DNA of 64,000 bases from Saprospirales bacterium (GCA_016703765.1 JADJBL010000015.1:62001-126000); one strand, 5' to 3'; counted from the stretch's first letter, positions 34,603-44,316 are shown. Notes: a model not told the origin generated them from the sequence alone. Translations and numbers: made by a program.

Positions 34603-35766
34603 CTACACCAGCAATTCCCCCGCATACCGACGGAGGAATGCCTGCGTCCGGGCGATCTCCTTTTCACCCATATCCAGGTCGGTCAGCAGATTGACCACGT
34701 GGCGGCTCAATCTTTCCCCCACCGGACAGGAGCCTGCACGGTAGCCCCATTTCTCCCACTCTCCTTCCACCGGATGGATTGGGCTGAGCATCCAGTCGCC
34801 CAGGCGGATGCGATGCCGTTCGGCCAATTCGAAAAAATAGTTCCGGTCCCTGACCAGCAGCGGATATTTGAGGTAGCTGTGAGCGATATGAGGGGGAAGG
34901 AAGACGGCCGGAAACCCCAGTTCCTGCATGAGCCCGTCGTATTGCGCGGCGAGCTCCGTGCGGCGTTGTTGAATTTGGGAAAATCGCTGCAACTGCAGCA
35001 AGCCCTCGCGGGCCTGGGTCCGCCCGCCCGCCATCAAATAATCCCGGGGCATGGTCGTCGTGTGCAATTCACTTGCCTCCGAAGAGCCCGGAATCGCGCC
35101 CCAATGGCTCAGCTTTCGGTATAGCCGGAGCACAGGCCAGTACAGCGCTGGGGTGAGCAAGTTTTTCCGGGCCCAGATCTGTGCGGCGAGCATTCGCTCC
35201 TGCCGGGCGGAAGGACGGGCCATGCTTTCCTCCAACTCGCGCACCTTCCGGGCGAGCTCCGCATCCCGCACCACTGTGAAGCCGCCCCAGCCCGTGGAAA
35301 AGGGCTTGTTCCACTGCGTGGAGAAAAACGATGCGTCCGCCAGGGTACCGTTTATTTTCCCCCGGTAGGCGCCTCCGAATCCATGCGTGCAATCCTCGAT
35401 CACCCGGATTTTATATTTTTGAGCTACCTTGAGGATGAGATCCATGTCGGCCGACAAGCCGAAGGTGTTTTGCGCCAGGATGGCCCGGGTGTTCGGAGTG
35501 ATGGCCCCTTCGAGCAAGCCCGCGTCCAGGTTGAACGTCAGCGGATCCACATCGATGTAAACGGGTTTGGCCTTCAAATAAAGGATTGCATTGGGAACCA
35601 CTACACAGGTAAAAGCCGGAAGGATCACTTCGTCCCCTTCCCCAACTCCTAGCGCCCGCAAAATGGCGTACAGGCCTACCCGTCCTTTCCAGAACAGTCC
35701 GATCGAGCCGGGCTCCGTTTCCAGACAGCCGGCCAGCGCATGGCGGTATTTTTCGCGAATATCCAT
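34603..35766 (-). CDS. DegT/DnrJ/EryC1/StrS-type aminotransferase
   Basis: The 387-residue PLP enzyme reads RVGLYAILRALGVGEGDEVILPAFTCVVVPNA, VIEDCTHGFGGAYRG and STQWNKPFSTGWGGF, whose lysine is the expected PLP anchor. Family members aminate keto-sugars for surface polysaccharides or antibiotics. Nothing else in the neighbourhood is sugar-biosynthetic, so the substrate is unknown. I chose the ATG at 35766; upstream codons to 35859 overlap the divergent MltA-like gene, which itself overlaps this 5' end on the other strand. Confidence 0.85.
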   Translation of the reverse strand: MDIREKYRHALAGCLETEPGSIGLFWKGRVGLYAILRALGVGEGDEVILPAFTCVVVPNAILYLKAKPVYIDVDPLTFNLDAGLLEGAITPNTRAILAQNTFGLSADMDLILKVAQKYKIRVIEDCTHGFGGAYRGKINGTLADASFFSTQWNKPFSTGWGGFTVVRDAELARKVRELEESMARPSARQERMLAAQIWARKNLLTPALYWPVLRLYRKLSHWGAIPGSSEASELHTTTMPRDYLMAGGRTQAREGLLQLQRFSQIQQRRTELAAQYDGLMQELGFPAVFLPPHIAHSYLKYPLLVRDRNYFFELAERHRIRLGDWMLSPIHPVEGEWEKWGYRAGSCPVGERLSRHVVNLLTDLDMGEKEIARTQAFLRRYAGELLV

Positions 35767-36907
35767 CTTCCTGATCGTGCTGGGCAGCCTTTCTTCCTGC
35801 AACCACTTCGAGGATACCCTCCCCTTCGAACAGGCGGCCTGGGCCAATGAACTGCCCACGGAGCAATATTACGACATTTACCACTCCGGAAAACGGAAAG
35901 GCGCTCCGGCCATGCAGGCCCTGTTCGAGCAGGCAGACCTCGATACCCTGCCCTTCCCTTTTCTCGACAAGGAGTCTCTGCTCGCGCTCGGCGACCAGCT
36001 TCGCCTCCTGGAGCTCAAACCCATGAAGCGAAAATGGAAAAAAGGGGAGCTGACGATCACGGCCGATGACCTGGAAAAGGTGATCTACGCCCTCCTCGAT
36101 TACCGCACCAATCCCTCCCGGGCAAAAGAGCAACTCCGGGCCTATCGGGTTTGGGGAGGCGATCAGAAAGGCCATGTCAAATTTACAGGCTATTACACCC
36201 CGACCCTGAAAGTCCGGAAGACGCCCGATTCGACTTACCGATACCCTTTCTACCGCAAACCCGACTCCTGGAACGGGCCCTTGCCCACCCGCAGGCAGAT
36301 CGACATGGAAGGAGCCCTGGATAGCCTGGGCCTGGAACTGGCCTACGCGGCCGATCCGGTGGATGTGTATTACACCCAGTTGCAGGGCTCTGGCCTGCTG
36401 GAATTCATCGACACGGGCGAGGCCTACCGCCTGACCTACGGCGGCTCAAACAACCAGCCATATAGAAGCATCGAGCGCCACATGACCCGCGACGGAAAAT
36501 TCGGGGTGGAAGACGTTTCCATTTTCGATATCAAGCGCCTGGTCCGGCAGCAACCGGACATGCGCGATTCTATCCTGATGGTCAATCCCTCCTATACCTT
36601 TTTTCATTTGGAAGACAAGGTCATTACCGGCGCGGGGCAGGTGCCCCTTACCACCGATGTCTCCGTGGCCGTCGACCGGCGCTACTTCCCCCTCGGCGCT
36701 ACCCTGCTGGCCGCCGTCCCCGTCCTCGACAAAAAAGGCAATATCCTGCATCACGAATACCGCATTCTCCTGGCCCAGGATGTGGGCGGGGCCATCCGCG
36801 GCCCCGGCCACCTGGACCTCTATTCCGGCGTGGGCATCGAAGGCCAGCGCAGGGCCGGCAAGCGAATGCACTACGGCATGGTATGGCTGCTCCTTCCAAA
36901 GAAATAA
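35663..36907 (+). CDS. MltA-like lytic murein transglycosylase, start uncertain
   Basis: The core has the MltA barrel (KFTGYYTPTLKVRKTPDSTYRYPFY, VDVYYTQLQGSGLLEF) and the 3D domain with the catalytic Asp in LLAQDVGGAIRGPGHLDLYSG. MltA cleaves peptidoglycan to 1,6-anhydro products at the outer membrane. The lipobox-like SIFLIVLGSLSSCN (about 35760-35810) should be the N-terminus, but no ATG, GTG or TTG sits in frame directly before it. The ATG at 35663 would add about 30 non-signal residues that mirror the opposite gene. A one-base error downstream of the ATG at 35740 would give a normal lipoprotein start. Confidence 0.8.
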   Translation: MAYRPTRPFQNSPIEPGSVSRQPASAWRYFSRISIFLIVLGSLSSCNHFEDTLPFEQAAWANELPTEQYYDIYHSGKRKGAPAMQALFEQADLDTLPFPFLDKESLLALGDQLRLLELKPMKRKWKKGELTITADDLEKVIYALLDYRTNPSRAKEQLRAYRVWGGDQKGHVKFTGYYTPTLKVRKTPDSTYRYPFYRKPDSWNGPLPTRRQIDMEGALDSLGLELAYAADPVDVYYTQLQGSGLLEFIDTGEAYRLTYGGSNNQPYRSIERHMTRDGKFGVEDVSIFDIKRLVRQQPDMRDSILMVNPSYTFFHLEDKVITGAGQVPLTTDVSVAVDRRYFPLGATLLAAVPVLDKKGNILHHEYRILLAQDVGGAIRGPGHLDLYSGVGIEGQRRAGKRMHYGMVWLLLPKK

Positions 36908-36914
36908 AAAGAGT

Positions 36915-38990
36915 CTATTGCTTCACCAAAGTAAGCGTATTCCACTCCCCTGCTAAATTCAGGATGGCGTAATACGTTCCCTTCGGCAGCGTAATTCCCA
37001 GGGAGGAAAGGCCTTCCCAGTCAATCCGGTAATCACCTGCCGGTCCGAGCATAATTGGAATGCTTGCCACGATCCTGCCATGCGAATCCAGAATATAGAT
37101 CGTTGCCGGCTCGTACCAATCAAAGGGAATAAATATAGAAAGGCTCACCTGTTCGCGGAAGGGGTTTGGACCGGCTTCCCAATGCCAACTGGAAGCTTTG
37201 ACAGGGTCAAATTCTTGCACCGAGGTCACTGGAGGGCCGGTAAAACTGGTGAAGTCGCTAATCACCCCGTAGCAGATGCTCAACGCAATGGCCGCGTCTT
37301 CCAGGGAGTCCGCCAGTGGCGTATTATCTCCTGCCAGATAATATTGTTGCTGGAGGTTCTCAATTTTGCCTTTTGCCCAGAGCTTGGGCAGGAAGAAATA
37401 GTCCGGAACGAGCGTATCCGCCAGGTCAATAGTGAAATTGTAGACGATCGGCAGGTTAAAGGCCGTTCCGCTCAGGACCATTTCGACCGTTTGGGCTTCC
37501 TCATACCTTCCCGTGATGATCAGTTGCTGACCCTTGTATAAATTGGGCAAGGGCTGAGGGTATAGTTCCGAAACCAGGGGCGGGCTGAACTGAATTTGGG
37601 GCGACAACAGCACCGGGTTGTTGACTTTGAGGAAAAACTCCGTAATTGCAGCCTCCAGCTCCTCATTGCCCAGAAAATTGGCCAGGCCATTGTTTTGCGA
37701 AGCCAGGGCGGACAAGAGTTGGGTGTTGACATCCTCCCCGATCCCGAAAGCGTATAGAAAGATGGTGGTTTCCGCCTGCGCGACGGCCATTTCCACTGCG
37801 GCGAGGATCCCTTCCGGGTTCGTGATGCCGGCAGTGGGCTGACCATCGGTAAAGAAGAGGATGATATTGGCCTTATCCGGATTTACCGAGCTGAATTGGC
37901 CAATCGCGGTGGTTAATGCTCCTGAAATGTTGGTCGTCCCATTTGCATTCTGGGCGCTGATAAAGGACAGGGCGTTGGTCTGGCTGCTTGAGCTGAAAGG
38001 AACCAGAATCGGGGAGAAAGTCGAAATGTCGTTGTCAAAAGCGACGATATTGAAAAAATCCCCGGGATTCAGGTGCTGGACAATAAAACTTGCGGCGTCC
38101 CTCGCCTGGACCATTTTGTTTCCAGACATACTTCCCGAGCGGTCGATCACGAGGATAAAATTCTTTTCGATGACATCGACCCCGGGGTTGGACTCCGGCT
38201 CTATGACCAGGGTCAGGAAGCCATTCCCGTGTTCGTCGCAGTCGGCCAGGGTATCGGGCAGTAAGGTGCTCATGCCGAACACGCCCAATTCATCGGAGGA
38301 CAACTCGTACACGACGAGGTAATCAGCGTCTGCGGGACCATCCGAAAAGGCATAGGAAACATGGGCGTTATGGTCGGATACATCGACCGTTCCAGGGTGG
38401 CTGGGAAATTCTACATTTAAAATGGTGCGTTCGGACTCCATTTGCCATTCAAACTGCTGTTCCACGGCCGCCCCTCCCGCCTGGATCAGGCCGTAATCGT
38501 TGGGGTAATGGAAGCTCACCAGATTGAACGCATACGGAAGGAGTTCCACATAGCTCAGCTCCATGACAATCAGGGAGTCAGCCTGGATGAGGGTGGACTC
38601 GAATTCGAAGAAAAGGGGCGCGCCCCCCAGATAAGTCAGCAGGGCCTCGCTGGCGCCGCTCCCGCCTCCGGTAATGGAGGTATCCTGGGGTTCTGCGGCA
38701 ATGGAGGCTTCATACCATACGCCGTTCACAAGCCAGCGCAAGCCGGTAGCGCTGGCCCCATCCCGCAGGGGGAAGGCATACTTGGCCGCCAGAGCGGCCT
38801 GGCCGGTTTCATTCCGAAAAGTCTGCGTGGCTTTGGTAACGGCAACCTGGTTGTTAACCTGGGTTTCTACGCGCGATGCAGTTAGTGTGAGGTAAATCTG
38901 CGCTTCCGTGTCGATGATGATAATGCCGTTGGAAAACAGGGACAACGAGAAGAGAAGCGCGGTCAGGAAGGTAAAAGATAACTTGTTCAT
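36915..38990 (-). CDS. VIT and VWA domain protein with T9SS sorting domain
   Basis: The 691-residue secreted protein has a signal peptide (TFLTALLFSLSLFSNG), a VIT domain (about 30-160, QTFRNETGQAALAAKYAFPL), a von Willebrand A domain whose MIDAS loop is VIDRSGSMSGNKM (about 283-295), and a C-terminal Por sorting module ending GTYYAILNLAGEW ... LVKQ. This inter-alpha-trypsin-inhibitor-like architecture suggests metal-dependent adhesion at the cell surface. It converges on the MltA gene with seven bases between stops. Confidence 0.87.
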   Translation of the reverse strand: MNKLSFTFLTALLFSLSLFSNGIIIIDTEAQIYLTLTASRVETQVNNQVAVTKATQTFRNETGQAALAAKYAFPLRDGASATGLRWLVNGVWYEASIAAEPQDTSITGGGSGASEALLTYLGGAPLFFEFESTLIQADSLIVMELSYVELLPYAFNLVSFHYPNDYGLIQAGGAAVEQQFEWQMESERTILNVEFPSHPGTVDVSDHNAHVSYAFSDGPADADYLVVYELSSDELGVFGMSTLLPDTLADCDEHGNGFLTLVIEPESNPGVDVIEKNFILVIDRSGSMSGNKMVQARDAASFIVQHLNPGDFFNIVAFDNDISTFSPILVPFSSSSQTNALSFISAQNANGTTNISGALTTAIGQFSSVNPDKANIILFFTDGQPTAGITNPEGILAAVEMAVAQAETTIFLYAFGIGEDVNTQLLSALASQNNGLANFLGNEELEAAITEFFLKVNNPVLLSPQIQFSPPLVSELYPQPLPNLYKGQQLIITGRYEEAQTVEMVLSGTAFNLPIVYNFTIDLADTLVPDYFFLPKLWAKGKIENLQQQYYLAGDNTPLADSLEDAAIALSICYGVISDFTSFTGPPVTSVQEFDPVKASSWHWEAGPNPFREQVSLSIFIPFDWYEPATIYILDSHGRIVASIPIMLGPAGDYRIDWEGLSSLGITLPKGTYYAILNLAGEWNTLTLVKQ

Positions 38991-39176
38991 AATAAGGTGG
39001 GTTTAGGTAAACGGAATAACCTTAAAGTTACGCCGCCGGGTGGGTCATTCCCAATTTTTCATCCCTTTTATCGGCCTTGCTTTGTATGAAAAGCGACAAA
39101 CGATATTTTTTTATCGAAATATTATTCCCGCCGAACAAAACGTCCCCGCTCTAAACTATAAAAAACTGAATGTCAA

Positions 39177-39213
39177 CTAAAAACTAAAAATTAAAAACTA
39201 AAAACTAAAATAC
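39177..39213. repeat. AACTAAA heptamer array
   Basis: Five consecutive heptamers, four AACTAAA and one AATTAAA, lie in the 300-base gap between the divergent VIT/VWA and Crp-type genes. Unlike other copies there is no inverted partner nearby. The rest of the gap (38991-39176, 39214-39290) is AT-rich; I see no clear promoter pair in it. Confidence 0.7.
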
Positions 39214-39290
39214 AAGTTCCCTTTTTTGTTCTTTCCCCCCTCAAACCAATGGCCGATGTTTGTAGAGTGGAAATCTATAAACTCAAGCCT

Positions 39291-39965
39291 ATGAAAACCA
39301 TGATCGATCCCTCCCCCCTTCGGCAATTGCCTCTTTTTGAGATTTTATCCGAGGAAGAAATGGAGGGCCTGCTGGAAAGCGCCCGGGAACTGAACTTTCC
39401 GAAAAGCAGCTACGAGCTGGGCGCCGAATCCGAGTACATGTATGTATTGGAAAAAGGGACGGTCAAGATCGGCACCTTCGCGGCCGACGGCAGGGAGGTG
39501 CTCAAGGCGGTTTGCCACCCGGGCTCCCTGTTCGGCGAGCTGGGCCTGGTGGGAGAAACCCGCAGGCTGGAATTCGCCCGCACCCTCTCCACAGAAACTC
39601 AGCTCATCGCGCTGTCGATCCGCGAGTTTAAAAAAATTATGCGCTCCAACCACTCCCTGTGCCTGACGGTGCTCGACCAGATCGGCAGCCGCCTGATGCA
39701 GGTCGAAAAACGGATGGAGTCGCTCATTTTTCAGGACGCCCGCACCCGCATCATCCAGTTCCTCGTCGAGTCGGCCAACAAACGGGGCCGCCGCGTCGGC
39801 TTCGAATGGCTCTTCAAACACAGCCTCACCCAGCAGGATATAGCCAATATCACCGGCACTTCGCGCCAGACGGTCACCTCCGTGCTCAACGAATTGCGCA
39901 AGGAAAACCTCATCCACTTCAATCGGAGAAGTATTTTGATCAGAGATTTGGCGAGGCTATCGTGA
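39291..39965 (+). CDS. Crp/Fnr-family transcriptional regulator
   Basis: The protein of about 224 residues has a cyclic-nucleotide-type beta-barrel (YMYVLEKGTVKIGTFAADGREVLKAVCHPGSLFGELGLVGE) and a C-terminal Crp helix-turn-helix (LTQQDIANITGTSRQTVTSVLNEL). There are no Fnr-type cysteines at the N-terminus, so it is not an oxygen sensor of that kind; the ligand is unknown. Start choice is uncertain: ATG codons at 39249, 39291 and 39300 are in frame and none has a clear Shine-Dalgarno. Its end overlaps the convergent RNase Z gene by nine bases. Confidence 0.87.
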   Translation: MKTMIDPSPLRQLPLFEILSEEEMEGLLESARELNFPKSSYELGAESEYMYVLEKGTVKIGTFAADGREVLKAVCHPGSLFGELGLVGETRRLEFARTLSTETQLIALSIREFKKIMRSNHSLCLTVLDQIGSRLMQVEKRMESLIFQDARTRIIQFLVESANKRGRRVGFEWLFKHSLTQQDIANITGTSRQTVTSVLNELRKENLIHFNRRSILIRDLARLS

Positions 39966-40892
39966 CCCGGAACGCGTGAGGGGGATTTCCACAACTTTAC
40001 CTTCTTCGGAAAGGAGGGTATTGGGGAAAATCGGTTTGGCTTCCTCCAAAAAAACGCCGGCGTCGGGGTAACGGGCGGAGTAATGGCCCAACAGCAGTGT
40101 CCCCGCTCCTGCCAGTTTGGCGATTCGGGCGGCCTGGGCTGCGGTGGAGTGCAACGTGATGGCTGCCATTTCGGCATCTTTTTCCAAAAATGTGCTTTCG
40201 TGGTACAACAGGTCCACTCCCTTCAACAAGGGGACGAGGTCCTCCTTATAAGCCGTGTCCGAGCAATAGGCGAAGGAGCGGGGCCGGTAGGGAGGCAAGG
40301 TCAATTCCGTATTCGGGATAAGCCTGCCGTCGGCCAGCCGGAGCTCTTCCCCAGCCTTGACGGCCCGGATCTGTTCAAAGGTCAGGCCGTACCGGTCGAT
40401 CGCATCGGGGATGATATTGAGCGGGATCTGTTTTTCGCGAAACAAAAAACCCAACGTAGGCGCGCGGTGGGCCAGTGGGAAGGAATGAACTTCCACGTGT
40501 TCCGTTTCCAGAATTTTTTCCACAAGTAATGGGTCCAAAGCCTGAAAATGGAGCGAAAAGGGAAGCCCGGATTGAGTGATCCGAAACTGGACCTCGATGA
40601 TCTCCTCCAGGCCGGGCGGGGCATACACCCGCAGGGGTTCTTTCCGGTCGTTCATGCCCAGGGAATTGAGCAGACCGATCAGTCCGAAAAAATGGTCGCC
40701 GTGCAGGTGGGATATAAAAACATGCCCGATCCGGTTGCGTTTGATCCCGTGGGTATTGAACTGAAATTGGGTCCCCTCCCCGCAATCCAGCAGAAACGAC
40801 TCGGGACCTACGGACAGGATATGGGCTGCCAGATGCCTGCCATAAGCGGGTTGCGCCGCACTGACGCCAAGCGGGGTAAAGGTAAATTCCAT
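39957..40892 (-). CDS. rnz: Ribonuclease Z
   Basis: The 311-residue metallo-beta-lactamase-fold enzyme has FISHLHGDHFFGL (His62 to His67 zinc motif), the PPGLEEII part of the exosite region, YCSDTAY with a zinc ligand, ESTFLEKDAEMA, and LLGHYSARYPD at the end. These match bacterial RNase Z, which removes the 3' trailer of tRNA precursors. Length is normal for the family's short bacterial form. Confidence 0.93.
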   Translation of the reverse strand: MEFTFTPLGVSAAQPAYGRHLAAHILSVGPESFLLDCGEGTQFQFNTHGIKRNRIGHVFISHLHGDHFFGLIGLLNSLGMNDRKEPLRVYAPPGLEEIIEVQFRITQSGLPFSLHFQALDPLLVEKILETEHVEVHSFPLAHRAPTLGFLFREKQIPLNIIPDAIDRYGLTFEQIRAVKAGEELRLADGRLIPNTELTLPPYRPRSFAYCSDTAYKEDLVPLLKGVDLLYHESTFLEKDAEMAAITLHSTAAQAARIAKLAGAGTLLLGHYSARYPDAGVFLEEAKPIFPNTLLSEEGKVVEIPLTRSGSR

Positions 40893-40922
40893 GACAGGGG
40901 TTTGGGAAAACCGGACAAAGGG

Positions 40923-41312
40923 TCAGGTCCCCGTTTCCAGATCGCCGTTCAAATCCCGTTCCAGCGCTTCCATCATGACGAAATCGACCGATTCCGGAAG
41001 GGTGGGAATAATCGTGAGGATCGTGTCCAGGCGGGAGATCTGGATCAGTTTTTCAACCGACTTGCTCTTCAGGCCGGTCAGTACGAAACTTCCGTTGATC
41101 TCGCTCCAAATGCGGTTAGCAGTCAAAATGGCACTTAATCCGGAAGAATCCACATAAGCGACATTGGACAGGTCGAGGATAAGGCTTTCCACCCCATCCA
41201 TGGCGTATTGGACAAAATGGGTCTTCAGTTCGGGGGCCACCACGGAGTTGAGGTTTTCCTCCTCCAGTTTCAGGACGGCGTACCGCTCATACTTTTCAAA
41301 TTCATACTTCAT
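40923..41312 (-). CDS. STAS-domain anti-sigma-factor-antagonist-like protein
   Basis: The 129-residue protein is a single STAS domain (YAVLKLEEENLNSVVAPELK, then ILDLSNVAYVDSSGLSAIL), with the SpoIIAA-type phosphorylation site at Ser56/Ser57. Such proteins bind anti-sigma kinases or other partners in a phosphorylation-dependent way; no RsbW-like kinase is adjacent. I chose the ATG at 41312; the longer frame to 41432 begins in the gap before clpC and looks non-coding. Confidence 0.85.
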   Translation of the reverse strand: MKYEFEKYERYAVLKLEEENLNSVVAPELKTHFVQYAMDGVESLILDLSNVAYVDSSGLSAILTANRIWSEINGSFVLTGLKSKSVEKLIQISRLDTILTIIPTLPESVDFVMMEALERDLNGDLETGT

Positions 41313-41481
41313 ACGGGCAAATTTCTCGCTATAGTTAGCAAATGTATCATTATTGAGGGAAATATTGGGAAATAAATCCTCAATTTTGCCCGTAAGAGTC
41401 AAAAGGGCGGAGATTGGAATTTTCTTGAACATTCGCAGTTGCCCCGCTGTTTTTCATAAAATCTTCCGGAAAGGACCTGAC

Positions 41482-41514
41482 AAAATGGTACCTTTTTCAA
41501 ATTGGCACCATTTT
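41482..41514. promoter_or_regulatory. Inverted repeat upstream of clpC
   Basis: AAAATGGTACC (41482-41492) and GGCACCATTTT (41504-41514) are complementary at ten of eleven positions with an 11-base spacer. It lies about 65 bases upstream of the putative clpC -7 box and may be an operator for a stress regulator; no CtsR heptads are evident. Confidence 0.35.
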
Positions 41515-41555
41515 CGCGCTCCAAAAAGGAAAAAGTTTCCGCCGGGAATCGTTTT

Positions 41556-41587
41556 ATTGGATTGTTTCGCAATAACCTGTATACTTG
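41556..41587 (+). promoter_or_regulatory. Candidate clpC promoter
   Basis: ATTG (41556-41559) and TATACTTG (41580-41587, one mismatch to TAnnTTTG) are spaced 20 bases, 29 bases upstream of the clpC ATG. Spacing equals that of the promoter proposed at 24799-24830. Confidence 0.5.
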
Positions 41588-41616
41588 TTTCCGGCAATTA
41601 ACCCGAATATCCTGAC

Positions 41617-44160
41617 ATGAATAATAGAAAATTCTCTCCCAAGGTAAAAGAAGTGATCTCCAGAAGCAGGGACCTGGCCGTGAGCCTGGGCCACGATTAT
41701 ATAGGTACCGAACATTTGCTGCTGGGAATCATGGAAGAAAAGAAGGGCCTGCCCATGCGCGTGCTGGCCTCCCTGAATGTCGACCCGGACGAACTGCGCC
41801 TGTCTATCGAGGAATCCATCCGCAGAACCGCTTCCGCCCATGCCGACCTCAACGTGGGCAACCTCCCGCTGAACAAGCAGGCCGAAATGGTATTGAAGGT
41901 GACCTTCCTCGAAGCCAAGATGCTCAAAAGCGAGGAGATCTCCCCCGAGCACCTCATGCTTTCCATCCTGAAACATAAGGAAAACCCGGCCTCCATCATC
42001 CTCAAGGATTTCGATATCGACTACGATGTGTTCAAGGCCGAACTGGAATTCGTGCGCCAGGAAATGGACCTCGGGGCCAGCTCCGAGCAACCCTACAACC
42101 AGGCGCCCTCCGAACAGGAAGATCCCTACGAGGAGGAAGAAGGCCAGAGCCGGTACCAGCGCAAAGGCAATACCAAATCCCGCACCCCGGTGCTCGATAA
42201 TTTTGGCCGCGATATCACCCGCCTGGCCGAAGAAGGCAAACTCGACCCCATCATCGGACGCGAAACCGAGATCGAACGGGTTTCCCAGATCCTGAGCCGC
42301 CGCAAAAAGAACAACCCCATCCTGATCGGCGAACCCGGCGTTGGGAAAACGGCGATCGTCGAAGGCCTGGCGTTGCGGATCATGCAGAAAAAAGTGTCCC
42401 GCACCCTCTTCGGCAAGCGCATCGTCATGCTAGACCTGGCCGCGCTGGTCGCCGGAACCAAATACCGCGGCCAATTCGAGGAGCGGATGAAGGCCATCAT
42501 GAACGAGCTCGAAAAGAGCCGCGACGTCATCCTCTTCATCGACGAGATACACACCATCGTGGGCGCCGGCGGCGCAACGGGTTCGCTCGACGCCTCCAAC
42601 ATCTTCAAGCCCGCCCTGGCAAGGGGCGAGCTTCAGTGCATCGGCGCCTCCACCCTGGACGAATACCGTCAGCATATTGAAAAGGACGGCGCACTCGACC
42701 GCCGCTTCCAGAAAGTCATGGTCGACCCGCCTTCCGCGGAGGAAGCCATGCATATTCTGGAGAATATCAAACCCAAATACGAGGAGTTCCACAACGTGGT
42801 CTATTCCGACGCCGCCATACGCGCCTGCGTGAAGCTCAGCGACCGCTACGTTACCGACCGCTTCCTGCCCGACAAGGCCATCGACGTGCTCGACGAAGTG
42901 GGCGCACGGGTACACCTGAAAAACATCCACGTTCCCAAGCATATCGAAGAACTGGAGCGCAAGATCGAGGAGATCAAAGACTCCAAGAATCAGGCCGTCA
43001 AAAACCAGCAGTACGAAGAAGCGGCCGACCTGCGCGACACGGAGTCCAAACTGCTCCGCCAGCTCGAATTCGCCAAGGTGGAATGGGAAGAAGAGTCCAA
43101 ATCCCGCCGCTATCCGGTGGAAGAAGACGATATCGCCGAAGTAGTCTCCATGATGACCGGCATCCCGGTCAAACGGGTGGCCCAAAGCGAGAGCAAGAAA
43201 CTCGTCCACATGGGGCTCGACCTCCAGGACGTGATCATCGGGCAGGCGGAAGCCATCGCCAAGATCACCAAAGCCATTCAGCGCAACCGGGTCGGGTTGA
43301 AAGACCCGTCCAAGCCGATCGGTTCCTTTATTTTCCTCGGCCCTACCGGGGTGGGTAAAACCGAACTGGCCAAGGCGCTGGCGCGCTACCTCTTCGATTC
43401 GGAAGACGCGCTCATCCGCATCGACATGAGCGAATACATGGAGAAATTTTCCGTGAGCCGCCTCATCGGAGCGCCTCCGGGCTATGTTGGGTACGAAGAA
43501 GGCGGACAGCTCACTGAAAAAGTGCGCCGCAAGCCCTATTCCGTCGTGCTGCTCGATGAGATCGAGAAAGCGCACCCGGATGTGTACAATATCCTGCTCC
43601 AGGTGCTCGACGACGGGCAGTTGACCGACGGCCTCGGCCGCAGGGTCGATTTCAAGAACACGCTGATCATCATGACCTCCAATATCGGAGTTCGCCAGCT
43701 CAAAGACTTCGGACAGGGCGTAGGTTTTGCCACCAAAGCCCGCCAGGAAGCCGCGGAGGATAACACCAAGGGCGTCATTCAGACCGCCCTAAAACGGACC
43801 TTCTCCCCGGAATTCCTCAACCGGATCGACGATGTGGTCATCTTCAACAGCCTGGGCCGTCAGGAGATTTTCAAGATCATCGACATCACCCTGCGGGATC
43901 TGCACAAGCGATTGGAGACTATGGAATACCGGCTCGTGCTGAGCGATGAGGCCAAGGAATTCGTCGCCGACAAGGGCTACGATCCCCAATTCGGCGCTCG
44001 TCCGCTCAACCGCGCGGTGCAGAAATATATCGAAGACCCGCTTGCCGAGTTCATTCTGAGCGAAAGTCCGCCGGAAGGCAGCCTCCTGGAGGCCGTGCTC
44101 AACGAGGACAAAAGCACTTTGCAGATATCGGTAACCAAGCAGGTGCAGCCCGATGCCTGA
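41617..44160 (+). CDS. clpC: ATP-dependent Clp protease ATP-binding subunit ClpC
   Basis: This 847-residue class I Hsp100 protein has two Clp-N repeats at the N-terminus (SRDLAVSLGHDYIGTEHLLLGIM). Two AAA+ modules follow, with Walker A GEPGVGKT near 238 and GPTGVGKT near 575, and an intervening UVR-like coiled region (VKNQQYEEAADLRDTE). The ClpP-contact loop is expected in the second module. It unfolds substrates for ClpP in the cytosol. It has its own promoter-like sequence and a strong terminator behind it. Confidence 0.96.
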   Translation: MNNRKFSPKVKEVISRSRDLAVSLGHDYIGTEHLLLGIMEEKKGLPMRVLASLNVDPDELRLSIEESIRRTASAHADLNVGNLPLNKQAEMVLKVTFLEAKMLKSEEISPEHLMLSILKHKENPASIILKDFDIDYDVFKAELEFVRQEMDLGASSEQPYNQAPSEQEDPYEEEEGQSRYQRKGNTKSRTPVLDNFGRDITRLAEEGKLDPIIGRETEIERVSQILSRRKKNNPILIGEPGVGKTAIVEGLALRIMQKKVSRTLFGKRIVMLDLAALVAGTKYRGQFEERMKAIMNELEKSRDVILFIDEIHTIVGAGGATGSLDASNIFKPALARGELQCIGASTLDEYRQHIEKDGALDRRFQKVMVDPPSAEEAMHILENIKPKYEEFHNVVYSDAAIRACVKLSDRYVTDRFLPDKAIDVLDEVGARVHLKNIHVPKHIEELERKIEEIKDSKNQAVKNQQYEEAADLRDTESKLLRQLEFAKVEWEEESKSRRYPVEEDDIAEVVSMMTGIPVKRVAQSESKKLVHMGLDLQDVIIGQAEAIAKITKAIQRNRVGLKDPSKPIGSFIFLGPTGVGKTELAKALARYLFDSEDALIRIDMSEYMEKFSVSRLIGAPPGYVGYEEGGQLTEKVRRKPYSVVLLDEIEKAHPDVYNILLQVLDDGQLTDGLGRRVDFKNTLIIMTSNIGVRQLKDFGQGVGFATKARQEAAEDNTKGVIQTALKRTFSPEFLNRIDDVVIFNSLGRQEIFKIIDITLRDLHKRLETMEYRLVLSDEAKEFVADKGYDPQFGARPLNRAVQKYIEDPLAEFILSESPPEGSLLEAVLNEDKSTLQISVTKQVQPDA

Positions 44161-44180
44161 CAAAATGGATCGGTTTCGGC

Positions 44181-44208
44181 AAAAAAAGCGGCCCCGGCCG
44201 CTTTTTTT
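44181..44208 (+). terminator. Intrinsic terminator of clpC
   Basis: GCGGC and GCCGC arms around CCCG are flanked by an A-run at 44181-44187 and a T-run at 44202-44208, giving a strong Rho-independent terminator 20 bases after the clpC stop. Confidence 0.85.
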
Positions 44209-44316
44209 GTTCCAATTCGTAGGACTTGTTTAAAAAAATCGGAATTTAGTGCCTCGCAATTTGCGCCAGCCTGCGGCGATCGCAAAGATGTTATTCATTC
44301 ATAAAATTTAAATCGT

